Below are positions 1 through 10,886 of a DNA stretch of 64,000 bases, in pieces. The stretch is from Apiotrichum sp. Y4204 (Eukaryota; Basidiomycota; Tremellomycetes; Trichosporonales; Trichosporonaceae): NCBI GenBank assembly GCA_025531455.1, contig JAMYHL010000030.1:405713-469712 (forward strand). The letters are read 5' to 3'. The position numbers and the translations under genes were made by a program. Every line of letters starts with the position of its first letter. The first letter of the stretch is position 1. The notes beneath the pieces were generated by a model, which was given only the letters and a program-made list of their open reading frames with translations, was not told where the DNA came from and did not search any database.

Positions 1-310
1 GAGGGCCACCCCCTGCGGAAAGACTTCCCTCTGACCGTAAGCAGTATGAGTGCCGGGCGCATTCTAACAATCAGGGCTACTCCGAGGTCCGCTACGACGA
101 GGAGAAGAAGCGCGTTGTCTACGAGCCTCTGCAGCTCAGCCAGGCGTTCCGCAACTTTGCCGACGCGGCGTCCCCCTGGGAGCAGGTTGGCAGCGGCAAG
201 GACTCGACCCCGGAGGTGTGTACACTGAATCGTGATCCATGAGAAAACGCGCTGACTCCCAGGACTTCAAGATTCCTCCGCCCCCGCCCCCTGCTGAGGA
301 GAAGAAGTAG
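1..310 (+). CDS. NDUFS3: NADH:ubiquinone oxidoreductase 30 kDa subunit (NDUFS3-type), 3' end
   Basis: This is the C-terminal end of the peripheral-arm subunit of mitochondrial complex I, which helps carry electrons from NADH towards ubiquinone. Three exons are visible: 1-36, 75-215 and 263-310, separated by introns of 38 and 47 nt with GT..AG ends. The joined product reads [11 protein letters not shown], then [18 protein letters not shown], then SPWEQ. The HPxRKDFPLTGxxEVRYD stretch is the family signature and the SPWE block lies near the usual C-terminus. The protein ends in a proline- and lysine-rich tail before TAG at 308-310. The 5' part lies to the left of the window. Presence of this gene means the organism has a proton-pumping complex I. 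Confidence 0.93.
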
Positions 311-3300
311 ATGTGCATGCAACAAGGTCCGATACGAGCTCGGCGAGGTGCGGCGAGATGGGCAGATGTGGTCAGTTCTGATGTGTGTTGAGGCGGAGAT
401 GGGGCCACGCCATTGTCTTGGCGTTCGTGAGGTCTCGCGCGCCACCGAGGTAGTCACCAGAGCAGACACCGGGCGCAAACGATGGGCGGCACTGACAACA
501 TCTGACCTGGACTGGACAGCTTCACCCGGAAGCCGGCAGTCTTTGCTGAAAAGGAAAATGAGAGCCCCGCGCGCCCGCACGCCGGGTACATCCGCATGGC
601 ATCTGACAGCAACCGGACCTCCTCAGCAACTTATGTGCAATGATTTCTGTATTATCTCTTATTCAAGATATTTTGCCCCAATCTCAACTTCCGCTATGTG
701 TAGTTTATCAATGATTTACTCGCTATTCGACTGAGCTCCTGACCGCCTCACTCATCCGTGACGCATCTTGGCGCCCGGCCAAACGTCTGTCCTTCCTCGC
801 GTGCTGTGAAGGTACTGCTTGGTGCTGGTTCATAGTCTGCCCACCGTACCCAGGAAGTGTCGTTCCCAGGGGTATAAGGGATTTTCTTCCCCATCGTCGA
901 TACTGGACGCAGAGCGGTATTCAACTGTTAGTCCAGCCTTCGGCGAGCCTTATGCAGTACGAGGGCAGAGAATTGTCAGTCAGACTTTCACGAGCTCGCC
1001 ACTGACGCTGGCGTCTATTTGCATGGTCACTTTTACCGTTGACGGCGACAGACTACGGGTCCACCACCCAATACCGACTCATCGCCTCATCTTCACATCG
1101 CTCTATCTCCCTAATGCCGCTGTCGGAGTCGGCATGATTCAAGTGTAACCTTCAACTGGTGAAGGTCGCGCGCTGGCATGGCACCTCTGGTCTCGTACAC
1201 TTGCCCCCTATCGCTCTAGAACATCTGCGTTTTGCACCCTGTACGGCGTGTTGCACGCTCCGAGCTCTGTGCGTTAGAACTGTGAACCGCTCGACGTCTG
1301 GATTCTGATACATGAGCTCACCCGATCTCGATTCAAGTTCGCACTGTCTCTCCGCTTCCGCTGTTGTCCCGAGCACAACCACAAGTTCTTGACCCACCAA
1401 AATCCCGTAATGTGTCTCAACCACTCGCATGACCTCCGCTCGCTTTCAAATCACGCAGAGATCGCGCTCATGACCCACAAGCCCTTCTGCGGATGGATGA
1501 GGATGCTGTGAGGTTCCACGAATAGCATGAAAATAATGATAAAATCACACAAATTTCGAATGAGTGTCTGCCAGATCCTCCATCACAAGGCATAAATACC
1601 ATTGAAAAAAAGAAAAGACCCAGAAGAGATTCAGATGCTGAAGAGTGGAATTCGGGTGTTGTGGCAAAAGACAGCCACCCACGCAGTACGTACAGAGAAC
1701 ACAGAAGTACATAGTCAGAGCCGCCTGATGTCGATCGTCTCCCAAGAGGTGCGTAATTGCTCATCAGGCCATCAAGTCGATGCTCAACACCATTGAGATA
1801 GGCAGGACGGACTGACACTGGGGGATTGCTGCGTGGCCCAGGGCCAAATGCATCCCAGAGCGCGGCCTAGATCATACACACACTCCCCGAAAGCGAAGAA
1901 AGAACGATTCATGCAGCCCATTCTCGAACTCTTACCAGCGGGGCCACACCGCCACTCACTGTCCCTGTATTACAGCAAACAATCTCTCCTGCAGGAGGAC
2001 GAGTACGCGGCTTGCGCAGCTATGCTATGCTCACAGCCGACCTGAGCTGTGCGTTGCTGGTGTCAGTGAGGGGTGAGGGGTGTTTTGCGATTGATGTCCG
2101 CACCCCTGCCAGGGGCAGGGCGATCAAAGGGGTCGCAAGCGCGTTTCGTGCTGCACTTGTGCAGTTCCAGGCCCGCCGATCCTCCGGATGTTCGCTGATT
2201 GTAGATACCTGTGCATCGTAGGGTGCACCGCGCCGGTCCCCGCAACAGTCAATGCTCCGCAAAGGCGCAGACAGTCCACAGTACGAGGCGCCGAGGCAGG
2301 ATCGGAACGATGGACAGGACTTGTCAAGTTAGGCAGAAATACTCAACAGACCCGTGCCTGCCGCCTTCTGTGATGTGTGACTTCTGCGATTACTACTACT
2401 GTGATACTACTGTGATTTGTGTGACTTGCTGTGCGTGGCTGATCTCAGCCATAAGCTCTGGCACAAACCTTGCTCAGAACTGGAGCCGGGCGTGTCCCTC
2501 TCCCAAGTTGGCGGATGAGTCGACAATGCGAGATGGCACGACCCGGGGACGACAGGGTTGGACTCCTGTCGTCGGATCGTTTGCAGGCTATGGGAACTGC
2601 ACGCTAGCCACTGGATGGACGGAACGCGGACAGTCCTGGAATCCAACTGCCGACACCCGCCAGCCGCCGTGGTCGTAAGTCTCTTTGCCCCAGCGGCTTC
2701 AGAGAGCTGTACGAACGCGTAGCTACTACTGGGTTCTGAATTTGCGATGTGGTCGTCCTACTTCTGCTGCTGCTGGCCACTCATCCACTGAATGACTCGC
2801 CACTGCAAGGTCGAAACACATACGTCTACTAGCACTACTGTTGTACCGCCCGTGGTGACCGATGCTGATGTCAGAGAAGGGCTAGGCTGTTGTGATGATG
2901 ATGCAGGAACGCCGTCTCAAAACTGACCATGTTCCACAGTTCCGGCACTGTGACGTACTGTACATTCCGATCCAGTCCCGCGATGTTCAAGTGGCGCGCA
3001 TCGTCATACCGGTCCACACCCAAACAGTGTGGACAGTGTGGCGAGCGGGATGTGCCGCAGCTGCCATCAGGAAAAACTTTCACACTCCCCGCCTCAACTT
3101 CACCAAACCTCCCTCGTAATGCTCCGGCTATGGCAACCTTGTCCCGGTCAGGTGATCGACGGCCCCGTAACGTGATGCGCCCACGAGCCCTAGATTGCAA
3201 AACACGCCAAGCATATGCAAGCATCCTGGCCGCCAGCGCGAGCTATCTCGTCGTTGGGCCTCGTCGGAGGTTCACAGGGCTTACGGTAGATCTCGTAGAT

Positions 3301-5315
3301 ACCGGCAGATGATTCGCAGAGGTGGCTATTAAAAACGTGTACGGCGCTTGGGGTGCTACCCTTGACGTCGTGGAGACACACTAGCTCAATGTGGGGTGTT
3401 GAAATACTTAGATAGTGCAGAGGTCAGCTGTGATGAAATGCTGGAACGCAGCCAGTTCGTTGTGGAGCGTGCAGCCAGATCGGTGGGGCATGGAATGTCT
3501 TGGACGCTGCGTCAGGATATCGCGGGGCCCAGCGATATACGACTGTAGTGCTTGCAATAGTAACCATGTGGGTGAACTCGCAGCCCACAGGATAAAGTCC
3601 AATACCCAACGAACGGCGAAATGGCCTCATGAAGTGGGCGGAGCCTTGGGAGGTGGGCCGCGTACGGAGCGCGTACGGAATGGCGGATGGCGCGCGAAGC
3701 GGACAGGCAAGGGCGGCACCGCTGGGCTGCGAGTGAGTGAGAGTGCGGCAACAGATCAGTCGAGGGTGGTGGTGTGCCCACTCGTTAGTGCGGTGCGGAT
3801 GATGCATAGCCGTAGCGCACTGTCTGACAGCGACCAACAGGATATCAGAAGGAGCGTGCAATGCGAGGTATGATGTGAGGTGAGTGCGTGTGAGATCGTG
3901 AGATGTGAGTACGTTAGTCACAGCCTCGCAGGAATGGTGATGCAAACTTCTCCTAGTTCCTTTGCTGGCCCCCAGGGGTAGCGGCGCCTGCCGCGGTAGA
4001 GCAGCAGTGGGAAATCCCGCTTGATAGCCCAAAGTACTGACATGTGCGGCAGAACTGCACAGGTGCGCACCGAGGGGTTGGGTGGGACACAAGAGGTCAT
4101 GTTCCAGACAAAAAGCCTTGTTCCAGGAACAGTGAAGGTGGGATGAGTTGTGAGCTCTTGACGGCACAAGAGGCAAAGCTGCGTTGCTGCGAGGCAAAAG
4201 GAATGAAAAAAGGCACCAGCAAATAAAAGCACAAAATAATACAATAATGCGAAAAAGAGGGGGTGTGTGAGGGAGCAATCTGCAAGGCACCAGAGCAGAG
4301 GCTCCGCGCCCACTCCACAGTGATCGAAAAAGCTTCTCCACACTAACTAGCTATGCCAGGCGCTAGGCGTTGTTTGGGTTTGAATCTTTGTTCTCGATCT
4401 CCCTCCTGCGCGTCCTTTTTGGTTGTCACATGCGCATCGCAAGCCGCAGCCCAAGACTATCAGCTGCTATTCTTGATGTACAGTATACATACTTTATCAA
4501 GCCAGCTCCACCCACCCGTCCATCATCTTTATCCCACCCATCGCACAAAAACTTCATCGTTGCACTTGTTCTCTCCGTCTTTTGTCCCTCCTTCCCATTG
4601 TCATTTGTAGTCTCCTTGCCACTACTTCTTTTGACAGAGAGCTCGAATTTTGCCAAAGGACAAAAGGACACGAGCACCCGGCTACCCGGCTCTCCCTTCA
4701 CGCCACATTCCGCCCTGTTCTGGACCCTCTCCCGGTCCGCCTGCCCCCCTTCCGCAGGCGCACACTGATCGTCAATCCGTTGTCGCCGCCCACCCGCCCG
4801 CGCTTAACGCCCTTTGAGCTCTCAAGACTCCCTTCTCTCTCTCCCTGTGCTCTGCAGGTCCAGACAAGGCAGACTGGCCAGACTCGGACCGCCGCCGGCA
4901 GTGTTCTCTCCGCTCTTTCGAGTCGCAATACAGATCTACAGACGCCGCGACACCACATCGGTCAAGCTTGCTCCGCACTGCCGCTCCTGTGCTCCTGCGC
5001 GCGCCCGCGCTCTCATCTGCTCCTCGTCGAACCCTCTTGCGCGCAAAGAGACAACAAGAAAGCGGACAGCTTTTTTTAGTGCCGGAGGCGCACCAGCTCT
5101 ACCCATTCCTCATAAACGTCCCATCCCATCAACCTCATTCCAACCCATTACCCTTCCTTGCAAACAACACGCAAGTTATATAACAACCAACACTCCCAAA
5201 CAACCTCCCTCCTCACATTCACTCGTTATTTACAAGGGGACCATATCGTTCTCTCAACCAGCACTACCCCCATATTCATTCACCAACACCAATCGCCACC
5301 ACCAACCACCCGTAG
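311..5315. other. gene-poor intergenic stretch with pyrimidine-rich right end
   Basis: No recognisable protein, tRNA or repeat family was found in these 5 kb. Open frames exist on both strands, the longest about 305 codons on the minus strand at 3424-4341, but none has family motifs or an intron pattern like the neighbouring genes. The last kilobase, from about 4350, becomes strongly C/T-rich on the plus strand. That is how long 5' leaders of expressed genes look in this genome, and it is probably the promoter and leader of the gene starting at 5316. Confidence 0.6.
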
Positions 5316-6029
5316 ATGACACTCATCTCCGCACCAACACTGTCTATCTCCGAGTTTGCAGGCTTTGTCGAGGCAGCCCACGGGTTCGCGCCACTAGAAC
5401 CATGCCCGCGTTCAGCGTCGCCAGAGCTTCGCGGCGCCCCATTGCGTCGCATGTCCGGTGCACCCTCCTCGCGCCGTGTCCGTGTCCGCTCCCGATCTCC
5501 CGAGTCACGCGACTATGATTACGACTGCTACAACCGCGCCGACTACTACTGCTCGTCGTCGAGCTCGGGTCGCGTGTGTTTCGACTCTTCACGGCGCAGC
5601 TCAGCCTCTGGTGCATCTGGTCAGTCCGCTATCTCCTCTGCCGTGTCAGAGGAGAATGGCATGTTCGACACCGAGGACGATGGTATCATCTGGTTCGGAC
5701 GCCGGACACCTCGCTGTGCCCACCGCGAGGAGCAGTTTTGGAACTGGGTCGAGGACGCCGAGCCACCAACAGTGAATCCGACCAGCCGCACTGCTCCCCG
5801 CACATCTCACAAGGAGCACACCCACAACCGCAGCCGCAGCACTGCTGTTGAGCCCAGCCCAAAGAGCGCGTCCCGCCCACCACCAGCTCTCTGGAGCCGG
5901 ATGTTCGTCCTCTGGCGCAGCCGCCTACGCGTCCACGGATCCCACTCATCCGGCTCTCGCGGTGCCACAGTGCGCAGCCTTTCGGGCAAGAGCAAATCTT
6001 CACACCGTCGCACGGCGACGTGCCCATGA
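5316..6029 (+). CDS. Ser/Arg-rich protein of unknown function
   Basis: This single-exon frame of 237 codons follows a long C/T-rich leader. I do not recognise the family. The first 40 residues are mildly hydrophobic and proline-rich. Residues 45-105 are rich in Ser, Arg and Tyr (RVRVRSRSPESRDYDYD, then SSSSSGR). The most protein-like part, roughly residues 108-152, has acidic and aromatic character (EENGMFDTEDDGIIWFG and EEQFWNWVEDAEPP). The C-terminus is basic and Ser-rich. Codons in the middle block favour G or C at the third position, like the confirmed genes, which argues for real coding. A second in-frame ATG at 5451 (MSGAPSSRR) is an alternative start. It could be a regulatory or disordered protein; no function is claimed. 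Confidence 0.55.
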   Translation: MTLISAPTLSISEFAGFVEAAHGFAPLEPCPRSASPELRGAPLRRMSGAPSSRRVRVRSRSPESRDYDYDCYNRADYYCSSSSSGRVCFDSSRRSSASGASGQSAISSAVSEENGMFDTEDDGIIWFGRRTPRCAHREEQFWNWVEDAEPPTVNPTSRTAPRTSHKEHTHNRSRSTAVEPSPKSASRPPPALWSRMFVLWRSRLRVHGSHSSGSRGATVRSLSGKSKSSHRRTATCP

Positions 6030-8723
6030 ATGCTCCTGGAATCATTTTTGGTGACAACCAAGGCCGTTGTCCCAGCCCACGTCACACTTGGCACTCGATC
6101 ACAATCTGTGTCCAGCCAACTTGTCCACTCGTAATATGTGAGTGCTTCCCAGCCCTGTTGGGTTGCAACGCCTTCCAACTCTTATGCTCATGGCTGACCC
6201 AAGATCATCACTTATCTCACGACTCATGATCGCACGACCGAAGAGGCGGGCGAAGAAGATCCCCGACCCAGTAGCAGAGCATACCGAGCTCAGTATGGAG
6301 AAGCATGGAACCGCATTTAGCACATAGCACGTAGCATAGTATGGGGTTTGAGTTGTTCGAGTTGTCGCTGTAAGATACAAATTGTATGGATCTCATTACA
6401 CTTCCTTTGTTGTGCCCACCGTCACCTGCATTGTCGCCACCGACGTGTGTTGTGCAGGAATCGTCACGCGACACGTCGAATCTTACACGCACCATATCAC
6501 CAGACGCCTGCCCGGACGCCGTCATTACAGCTCAACAGTTTACACCTTGTCGCCCACCGCAATGCAATTGTGTACATGGTCGATTGGGGTCGCGACTGTT
6601 GCCGCGACTGTTGCCACCCGCGTTATGCAACAGCCTCGAGGCCGCCACACAAGCGCCACTGCCGCCACCCACTCCAAGCTTGGGATATCAGGAGATCAGG
6701 AGCGACTCAAAGTACACCAGCCACCCTGAAAGCTCCGCGTCGCCGCGGCACTGCGCCCTGGGCCTAATCGCCCCCTGAGGCCTGAGGCCTGCAGCTAATC
6801 TCCCTTTGCCTTAATCTACATGTCGCACCCTGAATCCTTAGACGTTGTGCCTTTGGCCTACGACTTGCCCGAATCCCACAGGTCCACAGGCACAACAGCT
6901 CCCACCGGCTGTCAGCTGATGCAAATACCCGAGGCATTACATGCCATACAAATTGTAACAAGAAAATACAAAAAAAAAAAAAACACAGGCGGCACTTGCC
7001 GTGCCTCTGCGCTCCCGCATACAGGCCTGCGTCTGTTGGTAATGTTACTTCAGCATTTGCCATCCACACTTTCGGGTGGCAAAAACAGAGCCCAACTGGC
7101 CCAGAATGCCGAGAACCATGCTCGAGATCGGAGGTGATCCCAGACGGGAGGCGGATCTTCGGGTGCTGCTTGGAGAATCGCAAGCTGCGTGGTGCACGGG
7201 CGCTTCGGGCTTTCGGGACGGGAACGCACGTGACGTCCGCAGAGTCGTTCTACACGATCCTTCCATCCTGATCCCACCGGAAGCTACCAGTCCTTCGTAA
7301 CTCGGCCCTCGCGCCCGCCATGTTGTAGTCAGTACCTCCCGCGGCATGTGCCGCAGGCAGCTGATCTCCTATCCGCCAAGCACTCCGATCGCCCGCGCAG
7401 ACCGAGCACCGCTCCGAGTCATGTGTGTGTCGCCAGCTGCAATGTTTCATTCGCCGACGCGAGCGGCGTTGGAGGTGCAAGAATTTAATTCATGTCGGGC
7501 GTGGTATGTGGCGGCCGCGAGGCGGAAGTGAGTTTGCGCTGTGGCAGGAAAGACATTCTGATCATTACTTCCTCGCCGCTCGTAGCATCCGATGTGCGGT
7601 TGGCTGTCGTTAATAAATTCACTCTCTGCGTTATTTGAGACTGCTGCCGCGCTCGGACACTATTCATTCAGGCCCGGGGACACAAGGTCGACGGGAGGGC
7701 GGATGATGGGCCCCGCTCCTGTCGCTATTCCCCATTCCTCTCTTCAACGCGTAGGGAATGGGAACCGCACTGCCGGCATCAGCCGCTAGCAAGGGAGGGG
7801 AACATTCTGCGCGAGCGCTGGACGCGTCGAGGCTGGTGGGGACGTAGTCTCCGGCCGGTCTGGGAAGGTGGCAATCGAGGGGAGTGCACGCGTCATGCTT
7901 CATCTGTCGTGCAGCGCGTGCTGATTCACTGTTTATTGCGTGGGGCGCCGCCCGTGCGTCGATCAAGGCACACGTTTGGAGCATTCACGTTGCCTGGACA
8001 AGGTATCGTGCGCGTTATGTCGCTCGGCGGCACCCCTGGCTTGGATCGCGCGTCCTTGTGGTACAGGTTGGAGGGTTTGCATTGACCACCGTCAATTGCC
8101 CATCAGCCACTTCAGGCCGACAACGTGCTCGCTGGGTCCGAGCGCGCGGGGTCCACGAGGACTGAAACGGTGCCCTCGCCTCGCAACCGTCTGAGCGGAA
8201 TCTGTCACTTCTGAGAGCGGGGCGCGTTGCCCCGCGCAGGACGGGGTGTGAGGGTTGCGGTATTCGTGTTTGGAATGAGAAGTCTGAGGTCTGATCGCGA
8301 GGACAGATATGGCGAGTCGCATGTGGTTCCTGTTACACATTCACATTTGTCATTCGCGTCAAAGCAATCGAGCTGATACCTTCCACTGACATGGGGCGGG
8401 CCGCAGGACCCAAGTATCCCCATTCCCATTCCCAATCTTTGCTCTAACCTCACGTTTGCTCTGCGATTCCTTGTCCACGTTTGCTGGAGGGTCACAGCGG
8501 TTCACAGCTCACCCACTGCTTACCTCCTTCGGTTCCTCCAACTCAGTCCAGGTATTAAGACAGGAAACCGCAGGCCAATTTGGCGGTGTCATGAATCCCG
8601 GGGCCCCGAGACGCGGCAACATGAAACCCGTATCTCGACCAGGATAGCGGCGGTCGTCGCCGCCCAGTTTCTTCACCATCGCACATCTTCTCGTCACTGT
8701 CCCGCATCGACGCTGGACATCTC
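6030..8723. other. intergenic, no gene recognised
   Basis: No supported gene was found. A run of 14 A residues lies at 6970-6983. Three ACGCGT hexamers fall within about 150 bases (7747, 7823 and 7884-7893) but there is no gene next to them that I can identify. Confidence 0.5.
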
Positions 8724-8794
8724 ACATCGTTGGTGAAACGGTATCATGCGTCGTTGCCATCGACGCGGCAGGGGTTCGACTCCCTTACGATGTA
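8724..8794 (+). tRNA. tRNA-Gly(GCC)
   Basis: The cloverleaf closes completely without an intron. The acceptor stem 8724-8730 pairs over all 7 bp with 8787-8793, with A as discriminator at 8794. The D arm begins TGGTGA and its loop carries the GG pair. The anticodon stem CGTCG/CGACG (8749-8753 with 8761-8765) closes the loop TTGCCAT, whose anticodon GCC lies at 8756-8758 and reads glycine codons. The T arm has loop TTCGACT and a 5-bp stem with one G-U pair. The internal promoter A and B boxes fit the Pol III consensus. An oligo-T terminator follows at 8823. Confidence 0.93.
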
Positions 8795-8797
8795 GAG

Positions 8798-8827
8798 CGG
8801 CGCTGCCAAGGTAGCGCCGAGCTTTTT
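8798..8827 (+). terminator. hairpin plus T5, Pol III terminator of tRNA-Gly
   Basis: A perfect 7-bp inverted repeat (CGGCGCT at 8798-8804, AGCGCCG at 8813-8819, 8-nt loop) starts three bases after the tRNA and is followed by TTTTT at 8823-8827. The T run is the expected RNA polymerase III stop. The hairpin would sit in the 3' trailer of the precursor. Confidence 0.65.
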
Positions 8828-9201
8828 CTTGATCTTTTTCTCGGCAGGGAGATGGGGCAGGGGAGAAAGGGCGTAGGACGTTGAGAGGAGGAAGAATAGA
8901 TAAGGGAGGGAAGTGGTCAAGGAAGGAGGGAGAGGGAGGAGGTCGCATACGGAGACCGAGGAGGGGATGTCGGATGTCGGTGCGAGAAACTGCCGAAGAC
9001 CCCGAGAGAGATGCAAAGTGATCGATGTAAGGACTCTGGAAGGTGAGTCTGCTGCGTTTCGCGGCGCTCACCGCACAACTGACATCACATCTTATCTTCG
9101 CCTTCGTCCGTTGCAATGTGCACAACATGCTCTTTCCAGTCACCCGGACTTCTGCGGCAATCTCCCAAAGGCACAACTATTCATTATACTATACTAATAC
9201 A
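8828..9201. other. intergenic, purine-rich
   Basis: This short spacer lies between the tRNA-Gly terminator and the 3' end of the minus-strand LURP-one-like gene. It holds a G/A-rich stretch at about 8840-8960. No gene is seen. Confidence 0.5.
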
Positions 9202-10886
9202 TTAAACAATGTGGGCCTGGAGGGGCACCGCGTCCTCGGCGGTCGACGACGACTCGACGCGCTGCTCGACGGGCTTGACCTCGCCACCAGGGGTCGAGAC
9301 GGACGGGCGGGCCGACTCGCTGCGGCTTCCGCGGCGCGACTGGGAGCGCGAGGCGGCGCGAGAGGCGGAGCGCGAGGCAGCACGGGAGGCAGCAGCCGAG
9401 CCGGCGGTCTGGCGGTTGTGCAGCTGGTTGAAGCTGACGGCCATACCGGCCATGGCGGCAATGTCCATGCCAGGGGCGACGGTGACCTTGAAGTGAGGCT
9501 CGGGGTCGTTGGGGTCGGCGGGGAGGGCACGGCCGCGGTTCTCACCGGCGAGCGAGTCGGGCTGGGTCATGACAGCCATAACCTGACCGGTGCTGCGGAG
9601 GACGATGCTGCACTCGGTGTCAATGTCGCCGTGGATGATGAAGCGCGGGCCGAGGACGGCACCGAGACGGTTGTCGTCGGTCGAGGGCAGGTAGAGCTGC
9701 GCCTGGCGGGTGAACTCGCCGGTGACTGGGGTCAGCAAGTGTACCAAGGGGCGCGGATATTAGAGCACCATGCTCTCCATCCCTACTCACCACGGGTCTT
9801 CTCGTAGACGGCGAAGATGGCGAGGTAGTCGCTCGACCAGTCGCGCGAGACGTCGATCAGGTCGAGGCGCTCGCCCTCGAAGTGCGGGCGGTCACCGGTG
9901 TGGTACTTGATCTGGAAGAGCTTCTGGCCGGCGGCAGAGTAGAAGACTGCGTGTTAGCATGTTGGGCTGCAAAGGGCAACAGTGGGGAAAGTGGGGAGAT
10001 GGCTGGGTGTCGGCGGTGGCTGTGGCGGTAGAGTGAGACATCATGAGCGTCATCCAGTAGCGACAGGAGCAACGGCAATGTCCTCGAACGGGAGTCAGGA
10101 CATGCCGAACACCGTGCAGCATAGATGGACTGATGTCCCGGACGATGCCATGATACCGAGGACGCAGGTCTCGAGGGCACAAGGGCCATTGCTGGCGACA
10201 CCTCAACGGACACCATCCAGCCGTGACCTTTGAGAAGCCGCCATCCGTTCGCCAGGCTCGGACAGCTCGCCAGCCATGCGATCCAGTCGCGCACGAGCCA
10301 TCATTTCATGTCGCCTATCGTCTGTCGATACCGACCGCGTGGAGAACGGCCCGCGAGTGCGCGAGGACTCGCACGACTCGTCTCATGCTGTGACGATTCC
10401 CCGTGCAGACGCATCCCAATCGATACAACACTCACCCTGCGTGCTGTGGAAGCTGATGGGGCGGCCCTTGACCTTGAACATGACCTCGCCGGTCTCGGCG
10501 TTGGTGATGTTGTAGGCGTGCTGATGTTAGTTGAGTTGTAGGGGAATCAGGAAATGGGGAGCTGGTGATGGCCGGAAGCCATTGACAGCAGAATGCTCTG
10601 CATCCAGCACAGAGATGGTCCGTACATCACTGGAGCACATCAGGCCATCAGGCCATCGCCGAGCCTGTGCGCTTGGGACGTGCACGGCCCGGGGGCCCGC
10701 GATGCAGTCGGTATCGCTGTCTGTGGATCACACCTGGGCCGCATTGCACTCCACCATTCGCCTGAAAGTACTCACACCAAAGACGGCGAGGTTACGCGCG
10801 GGGATGTTGAGGGTGACGGGCTTGTCGGCGACGTTGTTGCCGGCAACGAGCACGAGCGGGACCTCGAGGGGGGCGATGGCGTCCAT
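9202..10886 (-). CDS. LURP-one-related / Tubby C-terminal-like domain protein
   Basis: Four exons read on the minus strand: 10886-10776, 10520-10436, 9946-9791 and 9725-9202. They join in frame to 291 residues. Introns have GTGAGT-type donors and CTAAC or CTGAC branch sites. The first 190 or so residues look like a LOR (DUF567) beta-barrel fold, related to the Tubby C-terminal domain. Landmarks are VTLNIPARNLAVFG, ETGEVMFKVKGRPISFHST, FYSAAGQKLFQIKYH and later FIIHGDIDTECSIV. The C-terminal 70 residues are a low-complexity Ala/Ser/Arg tail (repeats of ASR and SRS) that is probably disordered. Start choice: the first ATG of exon 1 (MDAIAPLEVP) directly precedes the conserved first strand. Cellular role is unknown. 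Related plant proteins are defence-induced and phospholipid scramblases share the fold, but neither activity can be inferred here. Confidence 0.85.

Noticed and set aside
3424..4341. 305-codon open frame on the minus strand
   Set aside because: It overlaps other open frames, is rich in His, Leu, Ser and Cys without any motif, and lacks the codon bias of confirmed genes; it is likely a chance frame in GC-rich DNA.
9043..9807. 254-codon plus-strand frame opposite the LURP-one-like gene
   Set aside because: It is antisense to a gene with clear exon structure and domain match; repeats of GARGG mirror the Ser/Arg-rich tail.
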